Numbered from the stretch's first letter, positions 1-9,296 are shown. The stretch: 40,819 nucleotides of DNA from JBDSRX01 sp039929105 (GCA_039929105.1 JBDSRX010000084.1:1-40819); one strand, 5' to 3'. Numbers and translations are program-made. The notes: a model not told the origin generated them from the sequence alone.

Positions 1-164
1 CTGATTTCGGCTTAAGCTTTCCAATGTTTATTTTTTCCGCCGTCGATCACCATATGCTAGATATTCCGAGAGAAATGATTCTTAAAAAACCAATACATTT
101 AGAAGAGGTTTTTGAGAGAATTAAAAATAGTTTCAACGAAGGTGAGGAATTTAGTTTTGCTTAG
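1..164 (+). CDS. C-terminal end of a response-regulator receiver protein (partial)
   Basis: The reading frame that starts at base 3 runs open to a TAG at 162-164; its start lies upstream of the window. About 53 residues are visible. They read like the last part of a CheY-like receiver domain: a hydrophobic strand ending in FSA (where the conserved Ser/Thr follows strand 4), then KKP (the conserved Lys-Pro after strand 5), then a closing amphipathic helix, VFERIKNSF. The protein ends right after the receiver fold, so no output domain follows on this side. The next gene, about 100 bases downstream on the same strand, is also receiver-like. The receiver assignment is good; the function and partner kinase are unknown. 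Confidence 0.6.
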   Translation, partial: DFGLSFPMFIFSAVDHHMLDIPREMILKKPIHLEEVFERIKNSFNEGEEFSFA

Positions 165-262
165 CTTCTAAAAATTTTTCCTAGAGAATTTCATTCTCAC
201 AAAAACAACGAGGCATTTAACTAGTATTCATGTAAACATTTTCAGTTCTGTTAAGATTGAAT

Positions 263-850
263 ATGAAGTACTTTTCTGACACTAGAATTATCTTCATAGA
301 AAGTAACAAATTGTTTAGAGATATTTATATTTCTTTTTGCAATGCTTATGGCTTTACTAATTGCAGTGTGTATGAATCCTCTTTTGATTTTTTTAGAAAC
401 GAAAATAGTCAACTACCCTTGATTGATTTCCTGATTACGGATAACGATGATAACGAAATGAGTGGACTTCATCTAGCATATAGATTAAAAAAGGCTATGG
501 AATTAGATTTTCCAATAGTAATTATGGGAGCAGACAGGGATTGTAGAAAGTTATCTTTTATAGATTATAGTTTTGAAAAAGAATTAGGAGCGTTAGACCA
601 AATCTATGGAGCTATTTGGTTGGAAATGGAAAAGAATCCAGAAATTAAAATGCCTAGTGAAGATGATGAGATTGATGAGTTTGGTGTAGGTAATGAACTT
701 AAGTTTATGGAAGGATTTGTTGGTAAAGATGAACTTAAGAGTATGAAAAAAGCACTTAGTAAAGAAAACCTTGAGAATATAAAAAGAGCTGCTAGTAAAG
801 AGGAACTTGGTAAGAACGATGAATTAGCTTTAACGAAAGGACTCATCTAG
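263..850 (+). CDS. Degenerate response-regulator receiver domain with charged helical tail
   Basis: Residues 1-115 follow the receiver fold. Strand 1 ends in FIESNK where two acidic residues are usual. The phospho-acceptor region reads ITDNDDNEMSG, so the aspartate and the M-x-G eight residues later are kept. The strand-4 Ser/Thr is replaced by Gly (VIMGAD), and the Lys near strand 5 is present without its Pro. Residues about 125-195 form a charged, probably helical tail in which a unit like K-x-EL/NL-x-x-x-KxAxSK recurs. A TTG at 257 is also in frame, but the ATG at 263 is the more likely start. No DNA-binding or enzymatic output domain is visible. The stop overlaps the convergent MFS gene by 8 bp. 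It may signal by protein binding; whether it can still be phosphorylated is unclear. Confidence 0.6.
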   Translation: MKYFSDTRIIFIESNKLFRDIYISFCNAYGFTNCSVYESSFDFFRNENSQLPLIDFLITDNDDNEMSGLHLAYRLKKAMELDFPIVIMGADRDCRKLSFIDYSFEKELGALDQIYGAIWLEMEKNPEIKMPSEDDEIDEFGVGNELKFMEGFVGKDELKSMKKALSKENLENIKRAASKEELGKNDELALTKGLI

Positions 851-1466
851 ATTTTCTTTTGTTATCAAAGAAAATTAATATTGCCCACATTCCACTAGAA
901 ATAGTTAAGAAGCCCACAAGAATTATTACAAGTTCGAAATATTGTGGACCTATACTAGCCACTAATCCAGCAAGCAAACTGAATATTATCATTGCGAAGC
1001 TTAATACACTATCGTAAGTTGCATAAGCATAACCTTCTTTATGTGGTTCTAAATTTGCTGCAAAAAGTTTTCTCCAATTTACTAAATTAAGTGCACCACC
1101 AAATCCAATGATGAATTCTAGAATATAGAATGCAATTGGAGAGTTAATAGAAGGTAATAATAAATATGGAATTCCCATTAATAAATTTCCAATGAATAAA
1201 AGTGCAATATCGTCTCTATCTTTTTTTATTTTATCTGTAAGAATACCTATTGGAATTTGAGTTACAACTCTAGCTAGATAAAAAAATGCTGTACCAATTC
1301 CTATCATTGAAACTGCCGCGATGCCGAATTTTTCTGCTAAATATAGACCAATGAAAGCATTAATTACTAAATAAATTCCCCAAGTAAAAATATCTGAAGC
1401 AGTTAAAAGCCAAATAACTTTGCTTAGTGCGAAATCTGTAATTAAAGTTTTTTTTGTATTAGCCAT
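843..1466 (-). CDS. Six-helix (half-size) MFS-type transporter protein
   Basis: A 207-residue protein starting MANTKK; an upstream in-frame ATG at 1517 would add 17 residues that do not look like transporter sequence. Six hydrophobic segments are visible. Between helices 2 and 3 is the sequence GILTDKIKKDRDD, which resembles the MFS loop motif G-x-x-x-D-R/K-x-G-R/K. Full MFS transporters have 12 helices and about 400 residues, so this is one six-helix half. There is no second half next to it: upstream is the sigma factor gene on the other strand, and downstream is the receiver gene, convergent and overlapping by 8 bp. It could work as a dimer, be a relic, or belong to another six-helix family; the substrate is unknown. 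Confidence 0.55.
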   Translation of the reverse strand: MANTKKTLITDFALSKVIWLLTASDIFTWGIYLVINAFIGLYLAEKFGIAAVSMIGIGTAFFYLARVVTQIPIGILTDKIKKDRDDIALLFIGNLLMGIPYLLLPSINSPIAFYILEFIIGFGGALNLVNWRKLFAANLEPHKEGYAYATYDSVLSFAMIIFSLLAGLVASIGPQYFELVIILVGFLTISSGMWAILIFFDNKRKSR

Positions 1467-1546
1467 AAAGTTGGGAAAACAATGTATAATCTGATTTGAA
1501 TATACCAGAAAAACCAATGTAACTAAAGTTATCGAAAGTCTTACTA

Positions 1547-2080
1547 ATGAGCAATAAAGTCACTAAAAACGACATCGCATTAATCTACGATTCTCAATTT
1601 GATCGTATTTACAAATTCTTCTACTATAAGACACTTAATAAAAATGTGGCTGAAGATCTTACTAGTGAAACATTTCTTACATTTGTAAATTTACTCAACG
1701 AACATAAAGATATAGAAAACTTAAACGCATTTATTTATGGGATTGCTAAAAATATGTTTATGCAATTTCTTAGAAAAAAATATCAAGAAGGAATTCCATT
1801 CTCTGCAATTGATAAAGACTTTGAAGAATATGCGGTTGAATTTGTACAAGAATACGATAATTCTGAAAGTTCAGAAGATAAACTATTGAAAATCTTGCAT
1901 AAAATACCATCAAAACAACAGGATGTAATAAGATTAAGATTTATAGAAAAGTTAAGCTTAGACGAAATTTGTATAAGACTAGAGAAAGACATGAATTATG
2001 TAAAAACTACACAAAAAAGAGGTTTAAAGTCACTAAAAGCAGCATTAGAATTAAATGCGAATATAGATGAGGAATTGTAA
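1547..2080 (+). CDS. ECF-type sigma-70 family RNA polymerase sigma factor
   Basis: A 177-residue protein with the two-domain ECF layout. Residues about 12-77 match region 2 (FDRIYKFFYYKT, then NVAEDLTSETFLTF as the -10-recognising helix, and LNAFIYGIAKNMFMQFLRKK). Residues about 113-168 match region 4: IPSKQQDVIRLRF followed by LSLDEICIRLEKDMNYVKTTQKRGLKSLKAAL as the helix-turn-helix. The spacer between them is short and acidic, as in ECF factors. It is followed after 32 bp by a membrane protein with a cytoplasmic N-terminus and a large outer part, the usual place for an anti-sigma factor, so it probably directs an envelope or surface response. A TATAAT lies at 1485-1490. No Shine-Dalgarno sequence is visible. 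Confidence 0.85.
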   Translation: MSNKVTKNDIALIYDSQFDRIYKFFYYKTLNKNVAEDLTSETFLTFVNLLNEHKDIENLNAFIYGIAKNMFMQFLRKKYQEGIPFSAIDKDFEEYAVEFVQEYDNSESSEDKLLKILHKIPSKQQDVIRLRFIEKLSLDEICIRLEKDMNYVKTTQKRGLKSLKAALELNANIDEEL

Positions 2081-2112
2081 TAATTTGTACACTAAATAAC
2101 ACTAATAAGTAT

Positions 2113-3648
2113 ATGGAAAACAGAGATATGGAGATTCCTGAAAATATGAATATTTTAGAAGAATTAGACTCTAAGTCTGCTTCTCCAAGCCTACATTTTA
2201 AAAACTCTCTAAAAGAAAGGGTTGTTTCTCGGTATATAGAAGAACCAGCAGAAGGGAGATTTTTCTTTAACGAAAGGACAGTAAATTTTCTATCAATTTT
2301 TATAGTTATTTTATCCGTTGGAATAGTTGCTGGAGCAGGGATAATTTCGTTTAGTAATGGGAATAATGTTCTAAATGTTGATTCTGTTGCAGCGGTACCT
2401 GCTAATCAAAAATCTGAAATTTTAGAAGGTATTATAAAAAATAATCCTGGAGCATTAATTTTACAAACGGATAGTATTGTTTCAGACAATCCCACAACTG
2501 TTGCATCTGTTGCAGAATCTGCTCAAAAAGTTTCTGTTAGCTCAGAAGAAAGTGGTTATAACTTTTCTTACACAAAAGCTACTAACGAATTTGGTAAAAA
2601 TAATACATGTTCAACAGATGCTCCAATTAAAGAAATATATAATTTTTCTGGAAAGAACTTAACCATCTACAGATTAGTAAATCTAGATAAAGATAATAGG
2701 ATAATTGATTCTGTTCAGGTTAGAACTCAAGATGATGTTTCAACTAGTGTCTACTCTAGAGCTGGAGAGCAACAGGTAATTTTTTCATCTAATAACTTAG
2801 AGCCAATAGTTAAACCAGTTTCAGCTCCTGTTTCATTCCCAGAAACATCAGACAAAATTAATGATTATTTTGATGTTATACAAAATTTAAATGAAGTAAC
2901 TAGAGATGGAGTTAAATATTATGTATTAGAAACTCAAGGTAGTTATGATTGTAATGGCGAGATTATTACTGCAGCTTTCAAAAAATGGTTTAACAAAGAT
3001 GACTTTTCATTATTTAGAAAAGAAACTTTTAAAACAAATTCTAACGAAGCAAATTTAATTGAAAGAACTACTTATAAAGTTGCTAATCAACAAGTTAATT
3101 ATGCAGATGTTTTAAATAACTTTTTATTTACAACTGTAAATACAATTGATATTTCTAATAAAGATTCATTAGAAACTCTTCAAGAATTTTTTACAGAAAG
3201 ATTAGAAACAATTCCAGGAGATTCAACAATAGAAAATCTTAAAATAAGCAATTTCCAAGACATTACTTTAATGGATAGAGTGTTCTATGAAACTGAAGCT
3301 AATTACATAAAATCTATAAATGCCTCACCTAAGCCTTTCTTAAGCTATAGCTTAGATAAAACTAATGTTGATTTATACTCTACAGATGTTAGTGATTCGA
3401 GTTTGTTCTTTTCATCAGAACAAGCAATTCCGCAAGATATTAAAGTAGAAAATGATTTTTATTCTGCAAAGTTATATTCAAATATATTGCCAGTTTCTTT
3501 CTCAAAAGCTACTCCATCGAAGCAGATCCTAGTTTTGGAAATAGATGGTTTAAAGTATGTGTTTAGTTCTAGCAATCTAGATAGTATAATAAAGAATGGA
3601 TTAAGTTCCTTATCTCTATCTGATACATTCTATGCCAATAAAATTTGA
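2113..3648 (+). CDS. Single-pass membrane protein, probable anti-sigma factor / sensor
   Basis: A 511-residue protein. Residues 1-56 are hydrophilic and probably cytoplasmic, with an amphipathic stretch at about 27-41. One membrane helix lies at about 57-80, and everything after it should be outside. Within residues about 265-345, alternating strands and phrases such as YYVLETQGS and FSLFRKETFK recall the LolA/RseB-like beta-sheet fold; this is a weak, pattern-level impression. The position directly behind an ECF sigma gene and the topology argue for an anti-sigma factor, but the N-terminal part lacks the H-x3-C-x2-C zinc motif of ZAS-type anti-sigma factors, so the sigma-binding segment would be of another kind. 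Its end overlaps the next gene by 17 bp. Function is inferred from context. Confidence 0.5.
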   Translation: MENRDMEIPENMNILEELDSKSASPSLHFKNSLKERVVSRYIEEPAEGRFFFNERTVNFLSIFIVILSVGIVAGAGIISFSNGNNVLNVDSVAAVPANQKSEILEGIIKNNPGALILQTDSIVSDNPTTVASVAESAQKVSVSSEESGYNFSYTKATNEFGKNNTCSTDAPIKEIYNFSGKNLTIYRLVNLDKDNRIIDSVQVRTQDDVSTSVYSRAGEQQVIFSSNNLEPIVKPVSAPVSFPETSDKINDYFDVIQNLNEVTRDGVKYYVLETQGSYDCNGEIITAAFKKWFNKDDFSLFRKETFKTNSNEANLIERTTYKVANQQVNYADVLNNFLFTTVNTIDISNKDSLETLQEFFTERLETIPGDSTIENLKISNFQDITLMDRVFYETEANYIKSINASPKPFLSYSLDKTNVDLYSTDVSDSSLFFSSEQAIPQDIKVENDFYSAKLYSNILPVSFSKATPSKQILVLEIDGLKYVFSSSNLDSIIKNGLSSLSLSDTFYANKI

Positions 3649-4255
3649 TTACTACGTACCTAAAATTTTCTCACTAATATTAATTTTAGTAGCTTCTGTT
3701 GCGTTTACATTGCTAGTTAATTTTAATGCTTTAGAGATAGTAAATAGACCAGTAAGAAATATTACTGCTCAAACTTTTGATGAAGATATTAAAACTTTGT
3801 CTAACGATGATATAGTTTCTTTCAATGGAACAATAAATTATCTGAGAGTAATTTCAGATTCTGGAGAGAACACTTACTATGTAGGCTTTGAAGAATTTGG
3901 AGATAAATTAATAGTAAGGATGAGTAGACAAGATTTCGAAGGTTCTTCTTTAAAAAATGTACAAGGCAATATTAAATTTTTAGATAACTCAAGTTTCTCA
4001 GATTCTTTAATATCTAAATTGAACGAGAAAGGAACTTTAGATGATGTTAATCAAAGCGATTTAAATCAATTAGATACTGCTGTTAAAGAAAGGATTGCTG
4101 ATAGTTTACAAGGTAACTTTTCTAACGGAAGTGTATTAGTTGTTGAAGGTCAAAAATTTGAAAGACAAAAAATTTATTTAGAAACACTTCTTCTTGGAGT
4201 ATTTTCTACAATATTCCTAATAATTCTTCTAAGAAATAAAGTTCTTTACTCTTAA
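3632..4255 (+). CDS. Membrane protein with two terminal helices and an external domain
   Basis: A 207-residue protein of no family I recognise. A membrane helix lies at about residues 11-31 and a second at about 182-201, ending in the positively charged RNKVLYS. The roughly 150 residues between them are polar and rich in Asp, Asn and Ser and should face the outside. It overlaps the end of the putative anti-sigma gene by 17 bp, so it is almost certainly co-translated with it as the third gene of a sigma / membrane sensor / membrane protein operon. It may be a second regulator or the signal-receiving partner. Its stop overlaps the stop of the convergent protease gene inside a TTAA. Confidence 0.5.
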   Translation: MPIKFDYYVPKIFSLILILVASVAFTLLVNFNALEIVNRPVRNITAQTFDEDIKTLSNDDIVSFNGTINYLRVISDSGENTYYVGFEEFGDKLIVRMSRQDFEGSSLKNVQGNIKFLDNSSFSDSLISKLNEKGTLDDVNQSDLNQLDTAVKERIADSLQGNFSNGSVLVVEGQKFERQKIYLETLLLGVFSTIFLIILLRNKVLYS

Positions 4256-6276
4256 TATATTACCATTGCAGTTCTGTTCATTCTTGACCATGTATAGTCT
4301 AGATAGTCTGCTGAGTACCAAGTTTGACCATACCATGGATCGTTTACTAAGAATGCTTCTGGGTTTGACGTAGATCCTCTTACACCAATTACTAAACCTC
4401 CATGCTGACCATTTATTCCATGAACATATGTTCCATCCCAAGCAGTCCAGTTTTTATCGTAGTTAGAACTTTCTCCATTGTATCTCCATATTATTACTGG
4501 ATTACCGTTAATTATAGTTGCTGCTAATGCATTTTTATTCCAACCTTCTTTTATTTCTGTTGTTATACCTCTATTAATAAATGGTTTTTGAAGAGCAGAC
4601 CAATAAATTCCGTAACCCCAACTTCCATCTGAGTTACCTACATATTCTCTATAAGGGTTTCCAACCCACATTCCATTACTTTGATTTGGATTATATCCAG
4701 TTTCTCCAATAACTTGAGAAGCACTTAAACCAAATCCTTTCCAAGAAAGTGCCATTATTCCAGCAAATAAATTACAAGAAAAAGATCCGTATGGTTGAAA
4801 AATTTGAGGAACACCAGCAATAATTACCTCTTGTGCTCTAGTAGTAAAGTTAATTGTGAAATCTTCTGTCGAGTCTGAACCGTAAGTTGCTTTTATTCCT
4901 TTTGAAATAACAACAGTATATGGTTGGTTATAGATTAGTGGAGAGCTTGGTGTAAATATTAAATCATTTTTATCCCATATGAATGCACCTAATGCACCAG
5001 GTGAAATATTAAACCTTGCTTCAACGCTCGCATGGTCTACTTCTTGATCTAAACCAATCCTTATTGTCGTATTTTCACCAATATTCCCAGTTTGATTTGC
5101 AGGACTGGATCCCGTAAGTTTAACTGCACCAACAGTTTCGAAAGAATAATTTAAATCTTTATAAGTCGGTCCTTGATCAACACTTTCTATTCCTTTTGTA
5201 AATTTAACTTGAAACTTTGTCCCTCTTGTTAATAGAGATTTAGGAACATAATAAAATGAAGTTTCGTTCACCCACTGAAATGTTCCTTCCAGTTTTGGAT
5301 CTATTTCAAAATGAGTCTCTACAGATTCCTTCCTCATTGGAAGAGTAAATCTTACAGCAATTTTTGTATCGTCATGAATACCAGTTCCTTGAGGAATAAG
5401 CTCTTCTATAAATGGCTCTTTAAGAGTTTTGAAACTAAATGAATATGTATAATCCGGGGGTTCAATCTGTTGTAAAACTGTGGAAGTAGAAATATCGTAT
5501 TGTATTGGTCTTCTATAGACAGTTACTTTATATTGAGTATCTGCATCTAAAGGGTTCTTTGGTTTCAATTCTAAAACGTTACTATATTGATTACTTAATT
5601 CTAATTCTACAACAGGAGCAATTGTGTAACTCCAAGTAGAAAGATAGTAATTATTTTTAGAGAATAGAACTCTCATTGTATCTTCTCTGTTAAAACTTGT
5701 TTCTTGGTCTTTAGGATAACTAGATAAAACTTCTACGTTCTTAGGTGAGAAAAAATTAAGTGCTAGCTCATGACTTTCTGAATTAACAAAAAGTCTTTTT
5801 GCACCAATAATATAAATCACTATTCTTTGATCTGGTAAGTAAGTTTGTTTAGGGTAAAAATGACCTCTTACCGTGTAATTAGTGAAAAGAAATTTATCCC
5901 AAACCCAATCTCCTTCAACCCTTGGTGTCATCTTTGGTTCTAGAGATGCAATCGCAACAGGTACATTAAATGTTACTTCTATTGGCTTATCGTAATTACT
6001 CCAATTTTCTCCAGTAGGTGGATTGGATGAAAATATTTGTGGAGTAGTTTCGTAATAACCAACTGATGCAATAATTACAGCAACAATAATAGTTGATAGA
6101 AAAATTGCAATGAGAGTTATTCTATTCTCAAAAATAAAAGTTTTTAATTTTAGATTATTAAAACTTTTTCTTATTAATATGAGATCAACTAAAATTAAAA
6201 AGATAATTGGAACTGCAACAACTAATGCTACTAAGAACTTTTCCATTCCAATTGTATTTATAAGGCTTGAAATCAT
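4252..6276 (-). CDS. Membrane-anchored C39-like cysteine protease with four Ig-like (Big_5-type) repeats
   Basis: A 674-residue surface protein. Hydrophobic segments at about 12-35 and 53-74 anchor it. Four repeats of about 100 residues follow (about 78-180, 181-285, 286-383 and 384-480); each opens like P-x-x-G with later F/L-x-P-x-x-L-x-x-x-T-x-Y, the Big_5 bacterial Ig-like pattern. Residues about 485-674 resemble the C39-like papain fold: VPQIFQPYGSFSCNLFAG with Cys501 as likely nucleophile, GQHGGLVIGV with His625, and NDPW with Asp646 as third member. Its ATG overlaps the TGA of the preceding gene (ATGA), so the two are translationally coupled. Stand-alone C39-like domains occur in surface peptidases without ABC transporters; no transporter is nearby. 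The target is unknown, perhaps a surface or neighbouring-cell protein or peptide. Confidence 0.75.
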   Translation of the reverse strand: MISSLINTIGMEKFLVALVVAVPIIFLILVDLILIRKSFNNLKLKTFIFENRITLIAIFLSTIIVAVIIASVGYYETTPQIFSSNPPTGENWSNYDKPIEVTFNVPVAIASLEPKMTPRVEGDWVWDKFLFTNYTVRGHFYPKQTYLPDQRIVIYIIGAKRLFVNSESHELALNFFSPKNVEVLSSYPKDQETSFNREDTMRVLFSKNNYYLSTWSYTIAPVVELELSNQYSNVLELKPKNPLDADTQYKVTVYRRPIQYDISTSTVLQQIEPPDYTYSFSFKTLKEPFIEELIPQGTGIHDDTKIAVRFTLPMRKESVETHFEIDPKLEGTFQWVNETSFYYVPKSLLTRGTKFQVKFTKGIESVDQGPTYKDLNYSFETVGAVKLTGSSPANQTGNIGENTTIRIGLDQEVDHASVEARFNISPGALGAFIWDKNDLIFTPSSPLIYNQPYTVVISKGIKATYGSDSTEDFTINFTTRAQEVIIAGVPQIFQPYGSFSCNLFAGIMALSWKGFGLSASQVIGETGYNPNQSNGMWVGNPYREYVGNSDGSWGYGIYWSALQKPFINRGITTEIKEGWNKNALAATIINGNPVIIWRYNGESSNYDKNWTAWDGTYVHGINGQHGGLVIGVRGSTSNPEAFLVNDPWYGQTWYSADYLDYTWSRMNRTAMVIY

Positions 6277-9200
6277 GGTACTCCGTTAATATCGTTAGTT
6301 TTATCCCAGTCGTTGTATGCTTTCTCTAGTGTTGTATATATTACAGGGCCAGAGTTAGATTCGTATTTAAAATTTCCAATATAGTCAAATAAAGATTTTA
6401 CTTTTGGTTCATCAATAATAGTAAACCAGTGAGGGTGGGTTAAATAAGTTAACACTTGTGGGTGTGTTAAAACTCCATCTGTACCTGGCATATTTTGTTG
6501 AAATCTAGAAATTAAATCTTCGGCGCTAAACCAATAAGAATCTGCACCATTGTCTGGGAACTCCCAAAGACTTAATCTTGGACTTTCCCATTTATTCATA
6601 TCTCCAACACTTGGTAAATATGGTGCTGTTGTGGGTTGTAGAGACCATGGAACTTCTGTACTGTAATTTAGTGTTGGATTAATTCTTCCTCCAGTTCTTC
6701 CACTAGTATCAATTAAAAAACCAGAAGCTTGAGCAGCAGCTAAAACAGAAGGAGATGTGAACCAACCTCCAGCTCTGTAAGTAATTGGTTTTGGTAAACC
6801 CGCTTCTGCAAACTTTTCAAAACCCCAACCCATAACTATTTCTAATTCTGCTTGTGTGAAGTCACTTGTTTTTGCATCTCCATACATTGCCCCAACAACT
6901 GTCCCTGGCCTTGGTGTTACTCCTGCTTCCGAAACCATATCAGGGAACATGTGCAAATGCATTCCTATTTCATCTCCATATTGTTGCTTTCTTGTTAATA
7001 CCCAACTTGTTAAATAACCTGCTCTTTCTACAGTAACTACATCTGATGGGAATGAAGTTTGATTTTTTACATAAATTCTAGGGTTAAATAATTGTGTAAT
7101 AGGCATAGAGTACCTGTTTGCCACATAGTTAATTTCAGATAAACCATAATCTGAAACTCCCCATCCATCCCAGTCGAAACTCCAAGTTACATAAAGAGGA
7201 TACGTTATTCTAAATGGAGTTTTGTAAGTAGTTAGAATTTCTAAATTTTTATCAAAACTAATAAGTTGTGCTTGAAGCTTATAAACTGCAGGTCCTAACC
7301 CTGCGATATCTGGAGATATAGAATATTTATTCCCATCTTGAGTAGGTACATCTTTGCTCGTAATTATTTGGTCTGCTGAATTTAATACTTGATAGCTTAT
7401 GTAATACTTACCAGCTACTACATTGTCTGGTAGTATAATTTCCCCAGTTAAATTATTTTCTAATTCTTTTGTCTCAGGTTTTAGAACAAACCACTCTCTA
7501 TTAATATCTAATTGAAGCCTGTGCACCATTTCATCTCCAACAGTAATACTTGCAATACTGGTATCAAAACTTTGAGCCAATTCTAATTTTGGTGAATCTT
7601 TTACAAAAGTATTTCCATAGTAAATATAGTAGTCTAGATCTTTAATTCCTATGGCTATATCTTTTTTAAGTTTAAATATTAATTTTGTAGAAGAGTTATT
7701 AGGATTTTCAATTGCAAACTGAAGTTCTTCAAAGATATTTGTAGATTTATTCCAATAAACAATTCTTATATCTTTTCCAGAAATATCCAAAGACTTCTTT
7801 TCACCTACTGCCTTTGCGTGATCAAAAATTACTGTAATGTAATTAGTTTCAAAGAGAGTGGATTGAGTATCATTATTAATTGTTATTTGTCTTTTAAATT
7901 TATAATCATCATTTGCCCAGAAAGGATCTTGTTTTGGTAAAGTAATTACTTTTTTATAAGAATCTACATTATCACTTATTCCTCTGGAATATGCAGAAAC
8001 TCTATTAAAGACTAAATATATACTTCCACAAAATGTAAATACAAGAATAAATAAAGGAATTATTATATGTACTAAGAAATCAAACTCCTTCTTTAACTTT
8101 ACTTCTATTATTGTGTAGACAATAAAGTTATAAATGAAAGTTATTACTGAAGTTAAAAGAAATATTACAATTGAAAATGCCAATACTTCTACAATATTTA
8201 AAGATCTAAAATTTGTTTTGCCTGTATCTAATAAATATCTATATCCAAATAGAAGAATTAAATGCCAAGCTAAGAGACCTAAACTATTTCTAGCCAAAAA
8301 CTGAATTAATTTCTGTAGCTTTCCATTTAGCACTTTTGATATAACCATAGAAATCATTACCACCAAACTTGTGATGAATAAACTTAAAGCAATAAAACCA
8401 ATTGAAGGAGGAAATCTACCTTCTAAAGGAAGAGGATAAAATATATCTAAAGGTTTGGCAGTATATGCAATTAAACAACATATTGTTACTACCAGTGAGA
8501 AACCTGAGAATAAAGAAATTGCCTTAAACCTTGTTCGTTTATTTAAATAGTTTTTAACAAAATGCCCAAACCAAAGTCCCAAAAAGAATATCATTGAGTA
8601 TTGGAGAACAGGGAAGGTATGTATTCTTAAACCATCGAAAGTTTTACCAAAGATAATGGCTGTTAAAGTATTTAATCTCGCAGGACCCGAAATTATATTA
8701 AAACCAATATACCCTACAAAAAATAAAAACGTTCCAGATAATAATGCCCTCCATTGTGTTTTAGAGATCCATTTATAAACTTCTCCGAATATAATCCCTG
8801 CAAAAATAAATATTGCTATTGTTATTAAGTACTCACTATATTCTGGCAGTGGTCCTATTGTAAATGTATTGTAAAAATCTCTAAGTAGATTAGTCGGAGA
8901 GTAAATTCCACTATAGACTCTATTAAATACAAAGAAGTAGATTAGAGCAAGAATTATATAAACTAAACCTATTTGGATAGCTCTATAAAACAATCTTTTT
9001 TGTAAATTTGTATAATCTTCGTTTTTAGTTTCGAATTCTTTAACTGAAGAATAATAGTAATTAATTCCAGATAAAAATAAGAAAGCTGTAAAGGATGATA
9101 TGCCTCCAATTAATCCAATATAGTAGACTAAAGTGTCAGTTCCTTTTGAATAGTCGTATGTAATTCCAATTACATGCGTAACAACCATAAGAACAACTGC

Positions 9201-9296
9201 AATTATTTTTGCAATATCTATAAAGCTTTCTCTTTCAATTTTAGGAAGCAGGTTAGCAAAATCTGAACCTTCTTTAAATGTTTTTCTTATAGCCAT
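6273..9296 (-). CDS. Multi-domain envelope protein: membrane acyltransferase + DUF2341-like + NodB-like deacetylase
   Basis: A 1007-residue fusion. Residues about 22-430 carry roughly ten or eleven membrane helices. The first, FIDIAKIIAVVLMVVTHV, has the His at its end (His41) typical of acyltransferase-3/DUF1624-type membrane acyltransferases, and FLFLSGINYYYS lies in the following helix. Residues about 458-565 look like DUF2341, opening FKRQITINND and ending DLDYYIYYGNT. A linker of beta strands follows, then from about 700 a domain of the glycoside hydrolase/deacetylase (NodB-like) fold: FDWDGWG (Asp708/Asp710), GMHLHMF (His780/His782), TYRAGGWF (Arg841) and LTHPHWF (His954/His956). An acyl-adding and an acyl-removing module would thus face the same surface. 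It likely modifies a surface glycan. It overlaps the C39-like gene by 4 bp. The domain names come from motifs only. Confidence 0.65.
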   Translation of the reverse strand: MAIRKTFKEGSDFANLLPKIERESFIDIAKIIAVVLMVVTHVIGITYDYSKGTDTLVYYIGLIGGISSFTAFLFLSGINYYYSSVKEFETKNEDYTNLQKRLFYRAIQIGLVYIILALIYFFVFNRVYSGIYSPTNLLRDFYNTFTIGPLPEYSEYLITIAIFIFAGIIFGEVYKWISKTQWRALLSGTFLFFVGYIGFNIISGPARLNTLTAIIFGKTFDGLRIHTFPVLQYSMIFFLGLWFGHFVKNYLNKRTRFKAISLFSGFSLVVTICCLIAYTAKPLDIFYPLPLEGRFPPSIGFIALSLFITSLVVMISMVISKVLNGKLQKLIQFLARNSLGLLAWHLILLFGYRYLLDTGKTNFRSLNIVEVLAFSIVIFLLTSVITFIYNFIVYTIIEVKLKKEFDFLVHIIIPLFILVFTFCGSIYLVFNRVSAYSRGISDNVDSYKKVITLPKQDPFWANDDYKFKRQITINNDTQSTLFETNYITVIFDHAKAVGEKKSLDISGKDIRIVYWNKSTNIFEELQFAIENPNNSSTKLIFKLKKDIAIGIKDLDYYIYYGNTFVKDSPKLELAQSFDTSIASITVGDEMVHRLQLDINREWFVLKPETKELENNLTGEIILPDNVVAGKYYISYQVLNSADQIITSKDVPTQDGNKYSISPDIAGLGPAVYKLQAQLISFDKNLEILTTYKTPFRITYPLYVTWSFDWDGWGVSDYGLSEINYVANRYSMPITQLFNPRIYVKNQTSFPSDVVTVERAGYLTSWVLTRKQQYGDEIGMHLHMFPDMVSEAGVTPRPGTVVGAMYGDAKTSDFTQAELEIVMGWGFEKFAEAGLPKPITYRAGGWFTSPSVLAAAQASGFLIDTSGRTGGRINPTLNYSTEVPWSLQPTTAPYLPSVGDMNKWESPRLSLWEFPDNGADSYWFSAEDLISRFQQNMPGTDGVLTHPQVLTYLTHPHWFTIIDEPKVKSLFDYIGNFKYESNSGPVIYTTLEKAYNDWDKTNDINGVP

